Assembly (NCBI RefSeq): GCF_951230155.1
Contig: NZ_CATNVD010000016.1
Span: 1 to 64,000, forward strand
Length of the DNA: 64,000 nt
Direction: 5' to 3'
Source of the DNA: Parablautia sp. Marseille-Q6255
Lineage (GTDB): Bacteria > Bacillota > Clostridia > Lachnospirales > Lachnospiraceae
Program-made: the position numbers and the translations under genes
Shown here: one piece after another, positions 44,347-53,687 of the stretch
How positions within the stretch are numbered: the first letter of the stretch is position 1
Layout: each line of letters starts with the position of its first letter
The notes under the pieces: generated by a model
What the model saw: only the letters and a program-made list of their open reading frames with translations
Told to the model about the DNA's origin: nothing
The model's database searches: none

Positions 44347-45723
44347 TTATAGCAAATGTCGAAACGGAATAATTAAAATGCGCAGGATTCCATAAAAAAT
44401 CCTTTTTCCTACACTCTGTTCTATTATTTGATAATTTTCTCCATCAATAATCGTTCCGTCCGGAGCAACTTGTCTACTTTTCAGTTTCAATTTCTCTGTA
44501 TGTCCACGGAGAGTTTCATTAAGTTCCTTGCATTCTATAAACAGCATCATTTCTGTATCAAGATACACACTCCTCATATCAAGATTGCAGGATCCTACTA
44601 TACTGAGCGTATCTCCTGCCAATACAGTCTTTGTATGTAATGCCTGGGTTCCAACATATTCATACACATAACTTCCTGTTTGCCTCACAGCTTTCTTCTG
44701 ATTCAAATAATCCGTACATCCGAAAGGATTGGCACCACTTTCTACCGCATTGATTATCAACTCTGTCTTCACACTTTTCGAACATATTGCTTTCAAATCA
44801 CCATACATTTTCTGATTGCATATAACATAAGGGGTTTGTATCACAATGTTGTCCGCTTCTTTCATCTTATTTACCATCCTGTCCCAAACCTGTGGCTGTT
44901 TATTATACGGATCTAAAGGGTTGGTGCAAAGTTCAATACTTTCTGTCTCAATCGTTTCTTCAAACCAATCGATTTCACAAAAAGCTTCTGGATATTTTTC
45001 TCTGACTTCCTGATAGTGTTCTCTTAATCTGCCATTAATTCCTTCATGTTTTCCAGACATTCTACAGCAGGAAAGATTCCATATATTTTTGAAATAATCT
45101 TGAATCTGATTGTAAGAATTACCCTCACCCGGAACCGTTTCATAGACCAGAATATCCCTATCCTCATTATATGAGTCGATATAATTACCAAGAAATAAAT
45201 CATCTGTGTTTCTTCCGCCAAGGATATATGCAAAATCATCTGCAATCAAATATTTGTCATGCATTCTGTAATTATTTTTCCACGGTTTTATCAGCGTAAT
45301 AGGATTGTATAGCTTAACCTCCACATTTTCATGCGACGTAAGTTCCCGAAAATTTCTACTTCCTCTCAAATATAATGTTCCATTTATGCCATCAACTAAT
45401 ATCTGAACCTTTACACCTCTATCTGCAGCATTTAATAGTGCAGCCATCATATCCTGACCACTGTTATCGTCACGAAAATCAAAAGTTGCAAGCACGATAT
45501 TTTCTTTTGCCGATTCGATTAAACGGAGCCGCCACACCAACGCATCCACATTATTTTCTATATTTAATATCCTCTCCTGTCCAGCCATATTTAACGCCCT
45601 TTCACACTCTCTGTTTTCTTCATCAGCTCGTTTGTGATACAGCGGCGGGATCACCAGACATACTATCAAATAAAAGAACCATATTCTCAAAATACCTTTT
45701 ATCATCTTTCCGAATTTTTTCAT
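44347..45723 (-). CDS. Phospholipase D-like / cardiolipin synthase-type protein
   Basis: A 458-residue protein with an N-terminal membrane helix (RIWFFYLIVCLVIPPLY) and two PLD domains. The first HKD motif is MHDKYLIADDFAYILGGRN; the second is LHTKTVLAGDTLSIVGSCN. Both have the H-x-K-x4-D core, so the enzyme should be active on phospholipids, perhaps making or remodelling cardiolipin. I preferred the ATG at 45723; the frame runs on to 45819 without a ribosome site. It is divergent from the TetR gene, which may control it. Confidence 0.85.
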   Translation of the reverse strand: MKKFGKMIKGILRIWFFYLIVCLVIPPLYHKRADEENRECERALNMAGQERILNIENNVDALVWRLRLIESAKENIVLATFDFRDDNSGQDMMAALLNAADRGVKVQILVDGINGTLYLRGSRNFRELTSHENVEVKLYNPITLIKPWKNNYRMHDKYLIADDFAYILGGRNTDDLFLGNYIDSYNEDRDILVYETVPGEGNSYNQIQDYFKNIWNLSCCRMSGKHEGINGRLREHYQEVREKYPEAFCEIDWFEETIETESIELCTNPLDPYNKQPQVWDRMVNKMKEADNIVIQTPYVICNQKMYGDLKAICSKSVKTELIINAVESGANPFGCTDYLNQKKAVRQTGSYVYEYVGTQALHTKTVLAGDTLSIVGSCNLDMRSVYLDTEMMLFIECKELNETLRGHTEKLKLKSRQVAPDGTIIDGENYQIIEQSVGKRIFYGILRILIIPFRHLL

Positions 45724-45793
45724 TATTCTACACCATTGTATCCTTCGACATTTTATGCTACGATATAAAAAAACAAAAAGCGAGTTGATATAT
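45724..45793. promoter_or_regulatory. Divergent promoter region between TetR and PLD-type genes
   Basis: This 70-base gap separates two divergent starts. On the plus strand TTGTAT and TACGAT are spaced by 17 bases. It is the natural site for TetR autoregulation and control of the PLD-DUF308-TVP38-DUF308 operon. I saw no clear palindrome. Confidence 0.4.
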
Positions 45794-46357
45794 ATGAACC
45801 ATACAAAATCTGCCATCATAGATGCTTTCTGGCAGTTGTTGGAAGAACGTCCCTACACCAAGATTACTGTAAGGGATATCGTAGAACTCTGCCAAGTCAA
45901 TCGAAACACCTTTTACTATCATTTTCATGACATTCCTGAGCTTCTGGAAACTACGATAAAATCTGATGTAGATCAAATCATCCAGACTAACGGACATTTT
46001 GGTTCACCGACGGATTGCTTGATTCCAATTGTTGAGCGTTGCTTAAAACGTAAAAAAGCCATGCTCCATATATACCGTTCTGTGAAACGAGATATATTCC
46101 AAAGCGAATTAGAAAGAATCATACTCTACACAGTAACTCAATATGTACATACTGTTACCAAAGATTTGAATATTCCTTCTGAAGATAAAACTATCCTAAT
46201 ACAGTACTATAAATGTTGCCTTCTTGGATACACATTAGATTGGCTGGACAAAAACATGAACTTTGACCTTTTGAAGTCAGTTACTCGTATTACTGATTTG
46301 ATTGGAGATTCTTTGAAGCAGGCATTTCTTGAATTGTCCGAATCTTCAAGGACATAA
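45794..46357 (+). CDS. TetR/AcrR family regulator
   Basis: A 187-residue regulator. The N-terminal HTH has the TetR pattern PYTKITVRDIVELCQVNRNT followed by FYYHFHDIPELL. The C-terminal ligand domain is helical (LKRKKAMLHIYRSVKRDIF, CCLLGYTLDWLDKNM). It resembles the second TetR gene at 62249, notably in the HTH and the YK-x-x-x-x-G-x-x-LDW segment. The ATG at 45794 is supported by family start position. It lies between two minus-strand lipid gene groups and probably senses a lipid-type signal. Confidence 0.85.
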   Translation: MNHTKSAIIDAFWQLLEERPYTKITVRDIVELCQVNRNTFYYHFHDIPELLETTIKSDVDQIIQTNGHFGSPTDCLIPIVERCLKRKKAMLHIYRSVKRDIFQSELERIILYTVTQYVHTVTKDLNIPSEDKTILIQYYKCCLLGYTLDWLDKNMNFDLLKSVTRITDLIGDSLKQAFLELSESSRT

Positions 46358-46371
46358 TACCCGATTAGATT

Positions 46372-46401
46372 GAGCACCGCTTCAACTTGACGGTGCTCTT
46401 T
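46372..46401. terminator. Terminator between convergent TetR and cardiolipin synthase genes
   Basis: GAGCACCG (46372-46379) pairs with CGGTGCTC (46391-46398) across an 11-base loop, followed by TTTACA on the plus strand. Confidence 0.75.
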
Positions 46402-47932
46402 ACATTAGTGGGGCAAATATTCTCAAGATTTCCTGAAATACCCTTATTGGCAACCTTTCTATACACTCTTCTAATGTAATCTGCGTGCACTCATTCAATG
46501 TATCAAAATAATCTTTTTTAATTTGTAATACTGCCTTACTGTTATACATCCATACTCCACATTCGAAATGCAGATAGAGGCTTCTAAAATCTAAATTCGT
46601 TGTTCCTACAGTCGCTATCTGGTCATCGGAAACAAATATTTTAGAATGCATAAATCCTTTTGAATATTCATATATTTTCACACCACCATATATCAATTCC
46701 CTGTAAAATGATCGTGTAGTCAAATGAATCAAGGCCTTGTCATAAATATGAGGAGTGATAATCCGCACATCTACACCGCTTTTAGCCGCTAAGCACAATG
46801 CAGATACCATGCTGTCATCGACAATCAAATATGGCGTACAGATATAGACATAATCCTTAGCATTATTTATAATCTGAAGATATACATGTTCTCCCACGTT
46901 TTCATTATCCACAGGACTATCCGAATAGGGTTGTACAAATCCATCTGATTCTATTCTTTCATCTACTTCATTTTTTGGGAAAAAGCACTCTATGTCATCT
47001 GGTATTCCACAACATAATTCCCACATTTCCAAAAACATTAATGTCAAACTCCATGCAGCTTTCCCTTTGATTTGTATAACTGCATCTTTCCAATACCCAT
47101 GTTTTTCATAAGTATTGATGTACTCATCAGACAGATTTAAGCCTCCAGTAAAAGCAACCTTCCCATCAATTACAGTAATTTTCCTATGATCCCGATTATT
47201 CTGAATAGCCGTAAGAACAGGACGAAATGGATTAAACACTTCACATTTAATACCAATATTTTTCAATTGCATCGCATAGTCTTTCGGTAGTGCGAGAAAA
47301 CATCCAATATCATCATAAATAACTCGCACCTCAACACCTTGAGAAACCTTTTCTTTCAAAATATCCAAAATAGACTGCCACATCAATCCTTCTTTTATAA
47401 TAAAGTATTCTATAAAAATATATTTTTGTGCCTTTTTCAATTCCTCCAGGAAAATAGGAAAAAATTTCTCTCCCGGCGAAAGGTACTCAGTCTGGGTATC
47501 ATCATAAACAGGAAAACCAGCATACTTTAGATACCGGATCTGTGGTATATGAGCAGGAGCCTCATAATATGCAGATTTTTCTGCACTTCCAGGTAATCCA
47601 TAAAGGGTTCTGTTCTTTTGTCCGATCTGAAATATTTTCTGTTCAAATTTTCTTGTAGATGCCTGAAAATTATATAAGATATACAACAGACTTCCAAACA
47701 ACGGAAACAATAAAATCAAAAAAATCCAGATTACTTTATTGGCCCCTTTGTCCTTTTTAGAAATGATATAAAGGACAAGAAACCCACTGATTATATGAAC
47801 AACGCTTCGTAATACTTGTGCAATAAAGCTTTCATTTTGAAAAATAAAGAACAAAAAGCAAAGTTGTAAAATCAACAAGAATAATACTTGTACTCGTCTC
47901 AAGAGCAATGCTCTAAACCATGAACGCTTCAT
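46400..47932 (-). CDS. cls: Cardiolipin synthase (bacterial PLD type)
   Basis: A 510-residue enzyme that joins two phosphatidylglycerols to cardiolipin. Two N-terminal membrane helices (VLFLLILQLCFLFFIF; VIWIFLILLFPLFGSLLYIL) precede two PLD domains. These carry NRDHRKITVIDGKVAFTGG and MHSKIFVSDDQIATVGTTN, both complete HKD motifs. The end RVFQEILRIFAPLM is family-typical. I chose ATG 47932 with GGGGA six bases upstream. DegV lies 17 bases before it, so both may be in the metK transcript. It is the second PLD-type synthase in the cluster. Confidence 0.94.
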   Translation of the reverse strand: MKRSWFRALLLRRVQVLFLLILQLCFLFFIFQNESFIAQVLRSVVHIISGFLVLYIISKKDKGANKVIWIFLILLFPLFGSLLYILYNFQASTRKFEQKIFQIGQKNRTLYGLPGSAEKSAYYEAPAHIPQIRYLKYAGFPVYDDTQTEYLSPGEKFFPIFLEELKKAQKYIFIEYFIIKEGLMWQSILDILKEKVSQGVEVRVIYDDIGCFLALPKDYAMQLKNIGIKCEVFNPFRPVLTAIQNNRDHRKITVIDGKVAFTGGLNLSDEYINTYEKHGYWKDAVIQIKGKAAWSLTLMFLEMWELCCGIPDDIECFFPKNEVDERIESDGFVQPYSDSPVDNENVGEHVYLQIINNAKDYVYICTPYLIVDDSMVSALCLAAKSGVDVRIITPHIYDKALIHLTTRSFYRELIYGGVKIYEYSKGFMHSKIFVSDDQIATVGTTNLDFRSLYLHFECGVWMYNSKAVLQIKKDYFDTLNECTQITLEECIERLPIRVFQEILRIFAPLM

Positions 47933-47949
47933 TTGATTCCCCACTTATT

Positions 47950-48813
47950 CTAAATTCTTATTTTTCTACTTATCCCCATACCGAAAGCCCCTGGTCCTAC
48001 ATGACAGCTGATACTGAAAGTCAGCGGATCGTATTTAACATCTTCCCAAGGAAACATCTCTTGGGCCATTTCCATCCATTCCTGATGTTCTTCTTTTTTT
48101 CCGAAGCTCCCTGCGACGCCAACATATATCTCATCACTATTTTTATGAAATTCATCTGCAATTGTTTTCATTTCCATAAGCAGACGCTTTTTACAGCTTT
48201 TTGTTCCACGAACTTTTGCATAGGCATCTAAACGTTCCCCGGCAATTACAAGCAGTGGTTTTATACTTAACAATGTGCCCATGGCAGCTCCCGCCGGAGT
48301 GACACGTCCTCCCATTTTCAAATATTCTAAGGTTTCCACGCCTACATAGACAATGGATTCATAAGCAGTTTGTTCTAAGGCTTCTTTTATTTCTTTTGCA
48401 GAACACCCTTTTTCTTTCAACATCAGTGCATCCAACACGGACTGCCTCTGGGTGACAGAAATGCGATGATTATCAACCACCTGTACTTTTTCTTCATAAT
48501 CCTGTGCCAGTACCTGAGCTGTTTGACAGGAACCACTAAGTCCGCTGGACATTGGAATATATACAAGCTCATCATATTCGGATAAGAGCAGTTTATCCCA
48601 CATGTCTAAAACTTCTGCTGGTGAAGGCTGAGAACTAAAAACTTCTCTTTTTTCCTCAAGGCATTGATAAAACTCCTCATGAGTTAAATCAATGCCTTCA
48701 TAGTATGTTTTCCCTTCCAGAATCACCGGCATTGGAATGACATGGACACCTAGAATCTTTCCTTCTTCTTCAAAGATCCCACTGTTGCTGTCTGTTACAA
48801 TCGCAACATTCAT
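47950..48813 (-). CDS. DegV family fatty-acid-binding protein
   Basis: A 287-residue protein with the DegV start pattern VAIVTDSNSGIF and VHVIPMPVILEGKTYYEGID. The ligand-contact regions are SSQPSPAEV, PMSSGLSGSCQTA and GGRVTPAGAA. DegV/FakB proteins hold a fatty acid and present it to the FakA kinase, so host or dietary fatty acids enter phospholipid synthesis. No fakA gene is in this window. The ATG at 48813 has AGGAGG upstream. Its place between metK and cls supports a lipid role for the cluster. Confidence 0.92.
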   Translation of the reverse strand: MNVAIVTDSNSGIFEEEGKILGVHVIPMPVILEGKTYYEGIDLTHEEFYQCLEEKREVFSSQPSPAEVLDMWDKLLLSEYDELVYIPMSSGLSGSCQTAQVLAQDYEEKVQVVDNHRISVTQRQSVLDALMLKEKGCSAKEIKEALEQTAYESIVYVGVETLEYLKMGGRVTPAGAAMGTLLSIKPLLVIAGERLDAYAKVRGTKSCKKRLLMEMKTIADEFHKNSDEIYVGVAGSFGKKEEHQEWMEMAQEMFPWEDVKYDPLTFSISCHVGPGAFGMGISRKIRI

Positions 48814-48844
48814 CTCATAATCCTCCTGTGCCATTTTTATACTA

Positions 48845-50038
48845 TTACAAATATTTCTTTAATTCATTTACTTTATCCAGCCTTTCCCATGGAAGATCCA
48901 AATCTTCTCTTCCAAAATGTCCATAAGCAGCTGTCTGTCTGTAAATAGGTCTTCTTAAAGTCAATTCTTTGATAATACCAGCTGGGCGGAAATCAAAGTT
49001 CTCTCTTACAATCTCCGTAATTCTCTCATCTGAAAGTTTTCCTGTTCCAAACGTGTCCACCATAATTGAGGTAGGCTGTGCTACACCAATAGCATAGGAA
49101 AGCTGCACCTCACATTTTTCAGCCAACCCTGACGCTACAATGTTTTTTGCCGCATAACGGGCCGCATATGATGCAGAGCGATCTACCTTAGTACAGTCCT
49201 TTCCCGAAAAAGCTCCACCACCATGCCGCGCATATCCTCCATATGTATCTACAATAATCTTACGGCCTGTCAATCCACTGTCTCCATGCGGTCCACCTAT
49301 TACAAAACGGCCTGTTGGATTGATATAGAATTTTGTATTCTCGTCCACCATTCCACCAGGCAGGATTTCGTCAAACACATATTTTTTAATATCCAACTGA
49401 ATCTGTTCCTGTGTTATTTCCGGATCATGCTGTGTAGAAAGCACTACGGCATCCAGTCTGAGTGGTTTGTCCTTTTCATCATATTCTACAGTTACCTGGG
49501 TTTTTCCATCTGGTCTCAAATATGGAAGTATTCCTTCTTTTCGTACTTTTGTCAGCTGCAATGCCAGCTTATGTGCAAGCTCAATGGGATAGGGCATATA
49601 CGTCTTAGTCTCATTCGTCGCATATCCAAACATCATCCCCTGATCTCCGGCTCCGATGGCTTCAATCTCTTCATCCGACAAATTATGTTCTTTTGCCTCA
49701 AGAGCCTTATCCACACCCATTGCTATATCTGCCGACTGTTCATCAATGGCTGTTAACACACCACAGGTATCTGCATCAAAACCATACTCTGCATTTGTAT
49801 ATCCAATTTCCCTGATTGTATCTCGAACCACCTTCTGGATATCTACATATGCATTGGAAGTAATTTCTCCCATTACCATAACAAGACCCGTAGTCGTTAC
49901 CGTCTCACACGCCACCCGGCTCATAGGATCCTGCTTCAACAATTCATCCAGCACGGCATCTGAAATAGCATCACACATTTTATCTGGATGCCCTTCTGTG
50001 ACAGACTCCGATGTAAAAAATCGTTTACTTTTATTCAT
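48845..50038 (-). CDS. metK: S-adenosylmethionine synthetase
   Basis: A 397-residue enzyme making SAM from methionine and ATP. Visible motifs are [20 protein letters not shown] at the N-terminus, the signature [12 protein letters not shown], and the P-loop-like [16 protein letters not shown]. The length is normal. AAAGGAAA precedes the ATG. It lies 72 bases after the radical SAM gene, with no S-box leader between them. The pairing suggests that SAM supply is tied to that enzyme, or that this is a second metK copy; the window cannot decide. Confidence 0.97.
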   Translation of the reverse strand: MNKSKRFFTSESVTEGHPDKMCDAISDAVLDELLKQDPMSRVACETVTTTGLVMVMGEITSNAYVDIQKVVRDTIREIGYTNAEYGFDADTCGVLTAIDEQSADIAMGVDKALEAKEHNLSDEEIEAIGAGDQGMMFGYATNETKTYMPYPIELAHKLALQLTKVRKEGILPYLRPDGKTQVTVEYDEKDKPLRLDAVVLSTQHDPEITQEQIQLDIKKYVFDEILPGGMVDENTKFYINPTGRFVIGGPHGDSGLTGRKIIVDTYGGYARHGGGAFSGKDCTKVDRSASYAARYAAKNIVASGLAEKCEVQLSYAIGVAQPTSIMVDTFGTGKLSDERITEIVRENFDFRPAGIIKELTLRRPIYRQTAAYGHFGREDLDLPWERLDKVNELKKYL

Positions 50039-50110
50039 TTTTCATTTCCTTTCATCTTTTTTCCGATTACCTGAATAAATACTTTGATATTCAAATTCAT
50101 AGTTGTTTCT

Positions 50111-51466
50111 TTAATTTGCGATTCCCTTTTTCGCTCTGTTCTCTTTCCAAAGTTCATCTGCAACTGGCTTCCAATTCTTCGCATACTGGTCACATTTTGC
50201 ACAAAGATGTTCTGCTGTTTCTGGAGATTGAAGATCTGTTGAGTGAGCTCCTGATTTTTCAACCATTGCGCGAAGCTTGTCAGGATTTTCCAGCATAGGA
50301 CACGGACGAAGCATATTATCATTAAATGGCTGATTATCATGGTAAGCCATCATCATCGGTGACTGCAGTGCTTCCAGAAGCGTCTTTTCCCGAATATTAG
50401 AATCTGAATAATGGATAAATACGCAAGGATCGATATTACCGTTAGCATTAATATGTAAGTAGCGATGACCACCAGCGATACATCCACCAACATATTCTGC
50501 ATCATTCTGAAAATCCAGTGCAAATAATGGCTTTGTGGCACGATAACGACGGATTTTCTCATAAACTCCGGTACGCTGCTGCGGTGTAGGCATCAACTCT
50601 GGAACAGCATCGTTTCCTACCGGCATATAATGGAAATACCATACAAAATAGGCGCCCATTTCAATCAATGTATCATAGAATTCCTCTGATGTAATTGAAT
50701 CATAATTGGCACTGGTATAGCAGCAAGAAATTCCATAAATCAGTTTCTTTCTTCTGAGAAGTTCCATGGCTTTACGTACTTTCTGATATACACCAGCTCC
50801 ACGTCGTCCATCAGTTGCCTCTTCAAATCCTTCCAGAGAAATGGCTGGTACAAAATTACCTACACGGAGCATTTCATCCGCAAATTCTTCGTCAATCAAT
50901 GTTGAATTTGTAAAGCAAAGGAATACGCAATCCGAATGCTTTTCACAGATCCGAATCAAGTCTTTTTTACGGACCAGCGGCTCCCCACCAGTGTAAATGT
51001 ACAAATAAACGCCCAATTCTTTTCCCTGGCAGATAATATCATCAATCTCATCATAAGTAAGATTTAATTTGTGTCCATATTCCGCTGCCCAACAACCAGT
51101 ACAGTGCAGATTACAGGCCGATGTGGGATCCAGAAGGATAGCCCATGGAATATTACAGTTATACTTCTTTCTCAGTTCTTCTTCCTTTTTCCAGCCAACC
51201 AGACTGGCATTAATAAAAAGATTCACGGCAAGTGTCTTAGTCACATTGGGATCTACCTCTTTAAAAAGACGGCGGATATAGCTATAATAAGGATGTTCCG
51301 GATCTGTAATTGCTTCCCGAATAATTTTTCTCTGAGAAATAAATTCACCATCAGCAAATTTGTCCGCCCAGTCCATCATCTTCGGCATATGCTTATCCGG
51401 ATCCTTGTAAATATAATTGAATGTCTGCTCAATTCCCAGTTTCTTTAAAGTATTTGATGCGTTCAT
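50111..51466 (-). CDS. Radical SAM enzyme with SPASM-like C-terminus, substrate unknown
   Basis: A 451-residue protein. An N-terminal helical region of about 105 residues (KMMDWADKFADGEFISQRK, YSYIRRLFKEVDPNVTKTLA) precedes the radical SAM core with the cluster motif DPTSACNLHCTGCWAAEYG (C-x3-C-x2-C) and YTGGEP. Further Cys pairs at the end (GGCIAGGH, IDPCVFIHYSDSN, RPCPMLEN, HLCAKCDQY) suggest auxiliary clusters. No peptide substrate gene is nearby. Its neighbours are DUF308, metK, DegV and cardiolipin synthase, so a lipid substrate is an attractive inference. AGGAGG is present. Confidence 0.88.
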   Translation of the reverse strand: MNASNTLKKLGIEQTFNYIYKDPDKHMPKMMDWADKFADGEFISQRKIIREAITDPEHPYYSYIRRLFKEVDPNVTKTLAVNLFINASLVGWKKEEELRKKYNCNIPWAILLDPTSACNLHCTGCWAAEYGHKLNLTYDEIDDIICQGKELGVYLYIYTGGEPLVRKKDLIRICEKHSDCVFLCFTNSTLIDEEFADEMLRVGNFVPAISLEGFEEATDGRRGAGVYQKVRKAMELLRRKKLIYGISCCYTSANYDSITSEEFYDTLIEMGAYFVWYFHYMPVGNDAVPELMPTPQQRTGVYEKIRRYRATKPLFALDFQNDAEYVGGCIAGGHRYLHINANGNIDPCVFIHYSDSNIREKTLLEALQSPMMMAYHDNQPFNDNMLRPCPMLENPDKLRAMVEKSGAHSTDLQSPETAEHLCAKCDQYAKNWKPVADELWKENRAKKGIAN

Positions 51467-51522
51467 AATAGAGTTCCTCCTAAGATTTTATATTTGTTAA
51501 TAATAAATTTTACTTAAACATG

Positions 51523-52107
51523 CTATTCTTCCCAGTCAGTATCTTCCTCGTTCTTTTCCTGTCCTTGGATTTGTTTTGCAATCTTCACCGTCTCCTTGAC
51601 CGTGAGATGGTTCATGAGACCTTCTGCAAAGAAACCGCATCCGATAATGACATGACTGATCTGACTTTCCTGAAACGGCTTTATTATAATTAAGATCCCA
51701 AAAGCAGCTACAATGATGGAAAGTGTCAATATCCATTTCCATATTTCAAGTCCAAATACTTTTGCGTCTTTTGCAGTCTGAACTTTTAATACAGCATCAA
51801 GCAAAATCAACAATCCAAGTCCTGGTGAAAGATATGAACGGATACGCAAATTGCATCCAAGCACTATCACACCAAGCACTATCAGGAATATTCCACAAGC
51901 CAGATCATATTGGAAAGCCAGATCATACAAATCATCTGAAAGATATCCAATAATCTTAACAATTCCATAGGCAACTAATATGATGCCCCCTGTGATACAT
52001 AGCACCAGTGGGGATATAGATGGTATTGTCATACATACGATTCCAGCTATATAGAAAATAATTGAAATCAAAACATACCCATCTCTTGCCATACGAATCT
52101 TTTTCAA
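51523..52107 (-). CDS. DUF308 / HdeD-like membrane protein
   Basis: A 194-residue protein with six hydrophobic helices (YVLISIIFYIAGIVCMTIPS, PLVLCITGGIILVAYGIVKI, IFLIVLGVIVLGCNL and others) and an acidic C-terminal tail. I preferred the TTG at 52107, eight bases after GGAGG; an ATG five codons upstream overlaps the ribosome site. It lies 56 bases before the radical SAM gene and probably opens that operon. It is the third DUF308 member of the cluster. Confidence 0.78.
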   Translation of the reverse strand: MKKIRMARDGYVLISIIFYIAGIVCMTIPSISPLVLCITGGIILVAYGIVKIIGYLSDDLYDLAFQYDLACGIFLIVLGVIVLGCNLRIRSYLSPGLGLLILLDAVLKVQTAKDAKVFGLEIWKWILTLSIIVAAFGILIIIKPFQESQISHVIIGCGFFAEGLMNHLTVKETVKIAKQIQGQEKNEEDTDWEE

Positions 52108-52250
52108 TATTTTCACCTCCATTCTCTTTTTCTTACCTAAATTCTACATACTATTTCATTCTTCTTCTATGGGCAAACGTCTTCTATATATCCAAAAACT
52201 AGGCAATCTTAACATGTTTGTCTGGATTCATTCAAAGTCCTAAATTAATA

Positions 52251-52294
52251 AAAGCTTCCCATTGCCGATATAAGTTTCGACAATGGGAAGCTTT
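52251..52294. terminator. Strong terminator-like hairpin
   Basis: AAAGCTTCCCATTG (52251-52264) pairs perfectly with CAATGGGAAGCTTT (52281-52294). It lies in the 600-base stretch between the DUF308 and hydrolase genes and would end transcription from the hydrolase side. Confidence 0.75.
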
Positions 52295-52299
52295 GGGGT

Positions 52300-52460
52300 A
52301 TTCAAACTTTATGAGGGGCGATTTAAGAGGGTTCTTCGTAAGGGGCTAGTAAAACGAATAGGGTAGAGGAAGTATAAATTTCTCGCCCCTCCCATTGAAC
52401 CGTACATACATGTCTCGTATATGACTCTACAACTTATATTTCAACTTTAACTAAGTAATA
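52300..52460 (-). mobile_element. Group II intron-like 3' end remnant
   Basis: Read on the minus strand, GAGTCATATACGAGACATG followed by TATGTACGGTTC resembles a domain V hairpin of bacterial group II introns. It is followed by GGGAGGGGCG and a pairing CTTCCTCTACCC end. No reverse-transcriptase gene remains. The rest of 52460-52715 shows no convincing gene. The assignment is by pattern only. Confidence 0.4.
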
Positions 52461-52715
52461 GGATAAGGGATTGAGCCATCCTACTCCATCTTTTATCCTA
52501 TTTTCAAGTAAATCTTTACTGATTATGAAATTTACTACATTCATACTCCTAATGCATAAGCCCCCACTTCTTCAATCCAATGTTAAATCCATGGTTCAAA
52601 AGCATGTACCAGTGTCTGCCTCCAATCCATGCACCTCCGAAATGCTCCATTATAATAAGCGCGCATACTTTAAGTAATTCACCGATATCGCCCTTTTTTA
52701 TAGAATTTTTCAATT

Positions 52716-53642
52716 TCAAATTATATTTGCATCCATAAATGCAATAACCCCAGCTTCTACTTCGTCTTTAATCTCCGTATAGTTTAGAATTTCATGACGA
52801 TAACCAGGATAGAGTTTTGTTGTAACACGATGTCCCGTAGAACGTAGCCAATTAGCGACCTCGTATACCCCCTCTCCGTATTCGCCAACTGGATCCATAT
52901 CACCTGCAATGTTATAAATTGGGAGCTCCGTTGGGATTTTTTCAGCCCATTCTTTCCCAGTGATTACATCCATTAACTGTGTAAAATTATACAAAGATTG
53001 ATTATTTGTCGGTTTAGTAAATGCGTCAAAAGGATCGTCCGCATGATCCTGTTGCACATATTCACTATGACAAATCCACTCATTTCCAAGTTTTATTTCT
53101 CCACAATATTCGCACATCCATCCCAGTAATATATTTACAATAGAGGGATCTGCTTCTTTGCCTTTTCCTTCATCAATCAATTTTTTCAAAAATTTGGCAC
53201 TTTCTGCAGAATGACGGAATACACCACATGTGCCACAAATTATCAGTCCATCAAGTTCAGTTCCATATTTCGACGCATAGTCTCTTGCAATCATAGATCC
53301 CATGCTATGTCCGAATAAAAAATATGGAAGCTTTGGATATTTCTCTTTAACAAGAGTTGTAAGGGTATATTCGTCTTCCATCATAGTATGAGCACCTTTG
53401 TCGCCCCAATCTCCCCATGTATTGTTTTCCAATGCCGTTTTACCATGTCCTACATGGTCATCAGCAGCAACAATATAGCCTGCATCCATAAATTTTACAA
53501 TCAAATGTAGATAACGTCTAGAATGCTCTCCAAAACCATGGATTATTTGAACGATTCCTTTTGGCTTTGTGGCTGGAACATAAATCCAACCATAAACTTG
53601 ATCTCTTTCGTTAAAGGATTGAAATTTTACTTCGTGTAACAT
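52716..53642 (-). CDS. Alpha/beta hydrolase, monoacylglycerol lipase-like
   Basis: A 308-residue Hydrolase_4 protein with IIHGFGEHSRRYLHLIVKF, the elbow GHSMGS (Ser), GDMDPVGEYG (Asp) and GYRHEILNY (His), so the triad is complete. It has no signal peptide. The ATG at 53642 has GGAGG nine bases upstream. It directly follows dhaK and gldA on the same strand, 45 bases after the kinase stop. This suggests that the glycerol released by acylglycerol cleavage feeds those two enzymes. It is a paralogue of 5031 and 62977 but the most divergent of the three. Confidence 0.85.
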   Translation of the reverse strand: MLHEVKFQSFNERDQVYGWIYVPATKPKGIVQIIHGFGEHSRRYLHLIVKFMDAGYIVAADDHVGHGKTALENNTWGDWGDKGAHTMMEDEYTLTTLVKEKYPKLPYFLFGHSMGSMIARDYASKYGTELDGLIICGTCGVFRHSAESAKFLKKLIDEGKGKEADPSIVNILLGWMCEYCGEIKLGNEWICHSEYVQQDHADDPFDAFTKPTNNQSLYNFTQLMDVITGKEWAEKIPTELPIYNIAGDMDPVGEYGEGVYEVANWLRSTGHRVTTKLYPGYRHEILNYTEIKDEVEAGVIAFMDANII

Positions 53643-53687
53643 ACACACACACCTCCATTAAAACTTATTAATGCCATTCCTTTTTAT

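Noticed and set aside
48845-52300. Possible SAM riboswitch controlling metK
   Set aside because: I found no S-box-like fold or conserved core upstream of metK or of the radical SAM gene.
52471-52677. Plus-strand 68-codon frame between DUF308 and hydrolase genes
   Set aside because: Composition is not protein-like and it lies in intron-like or remnant sequence with no ribosome site.
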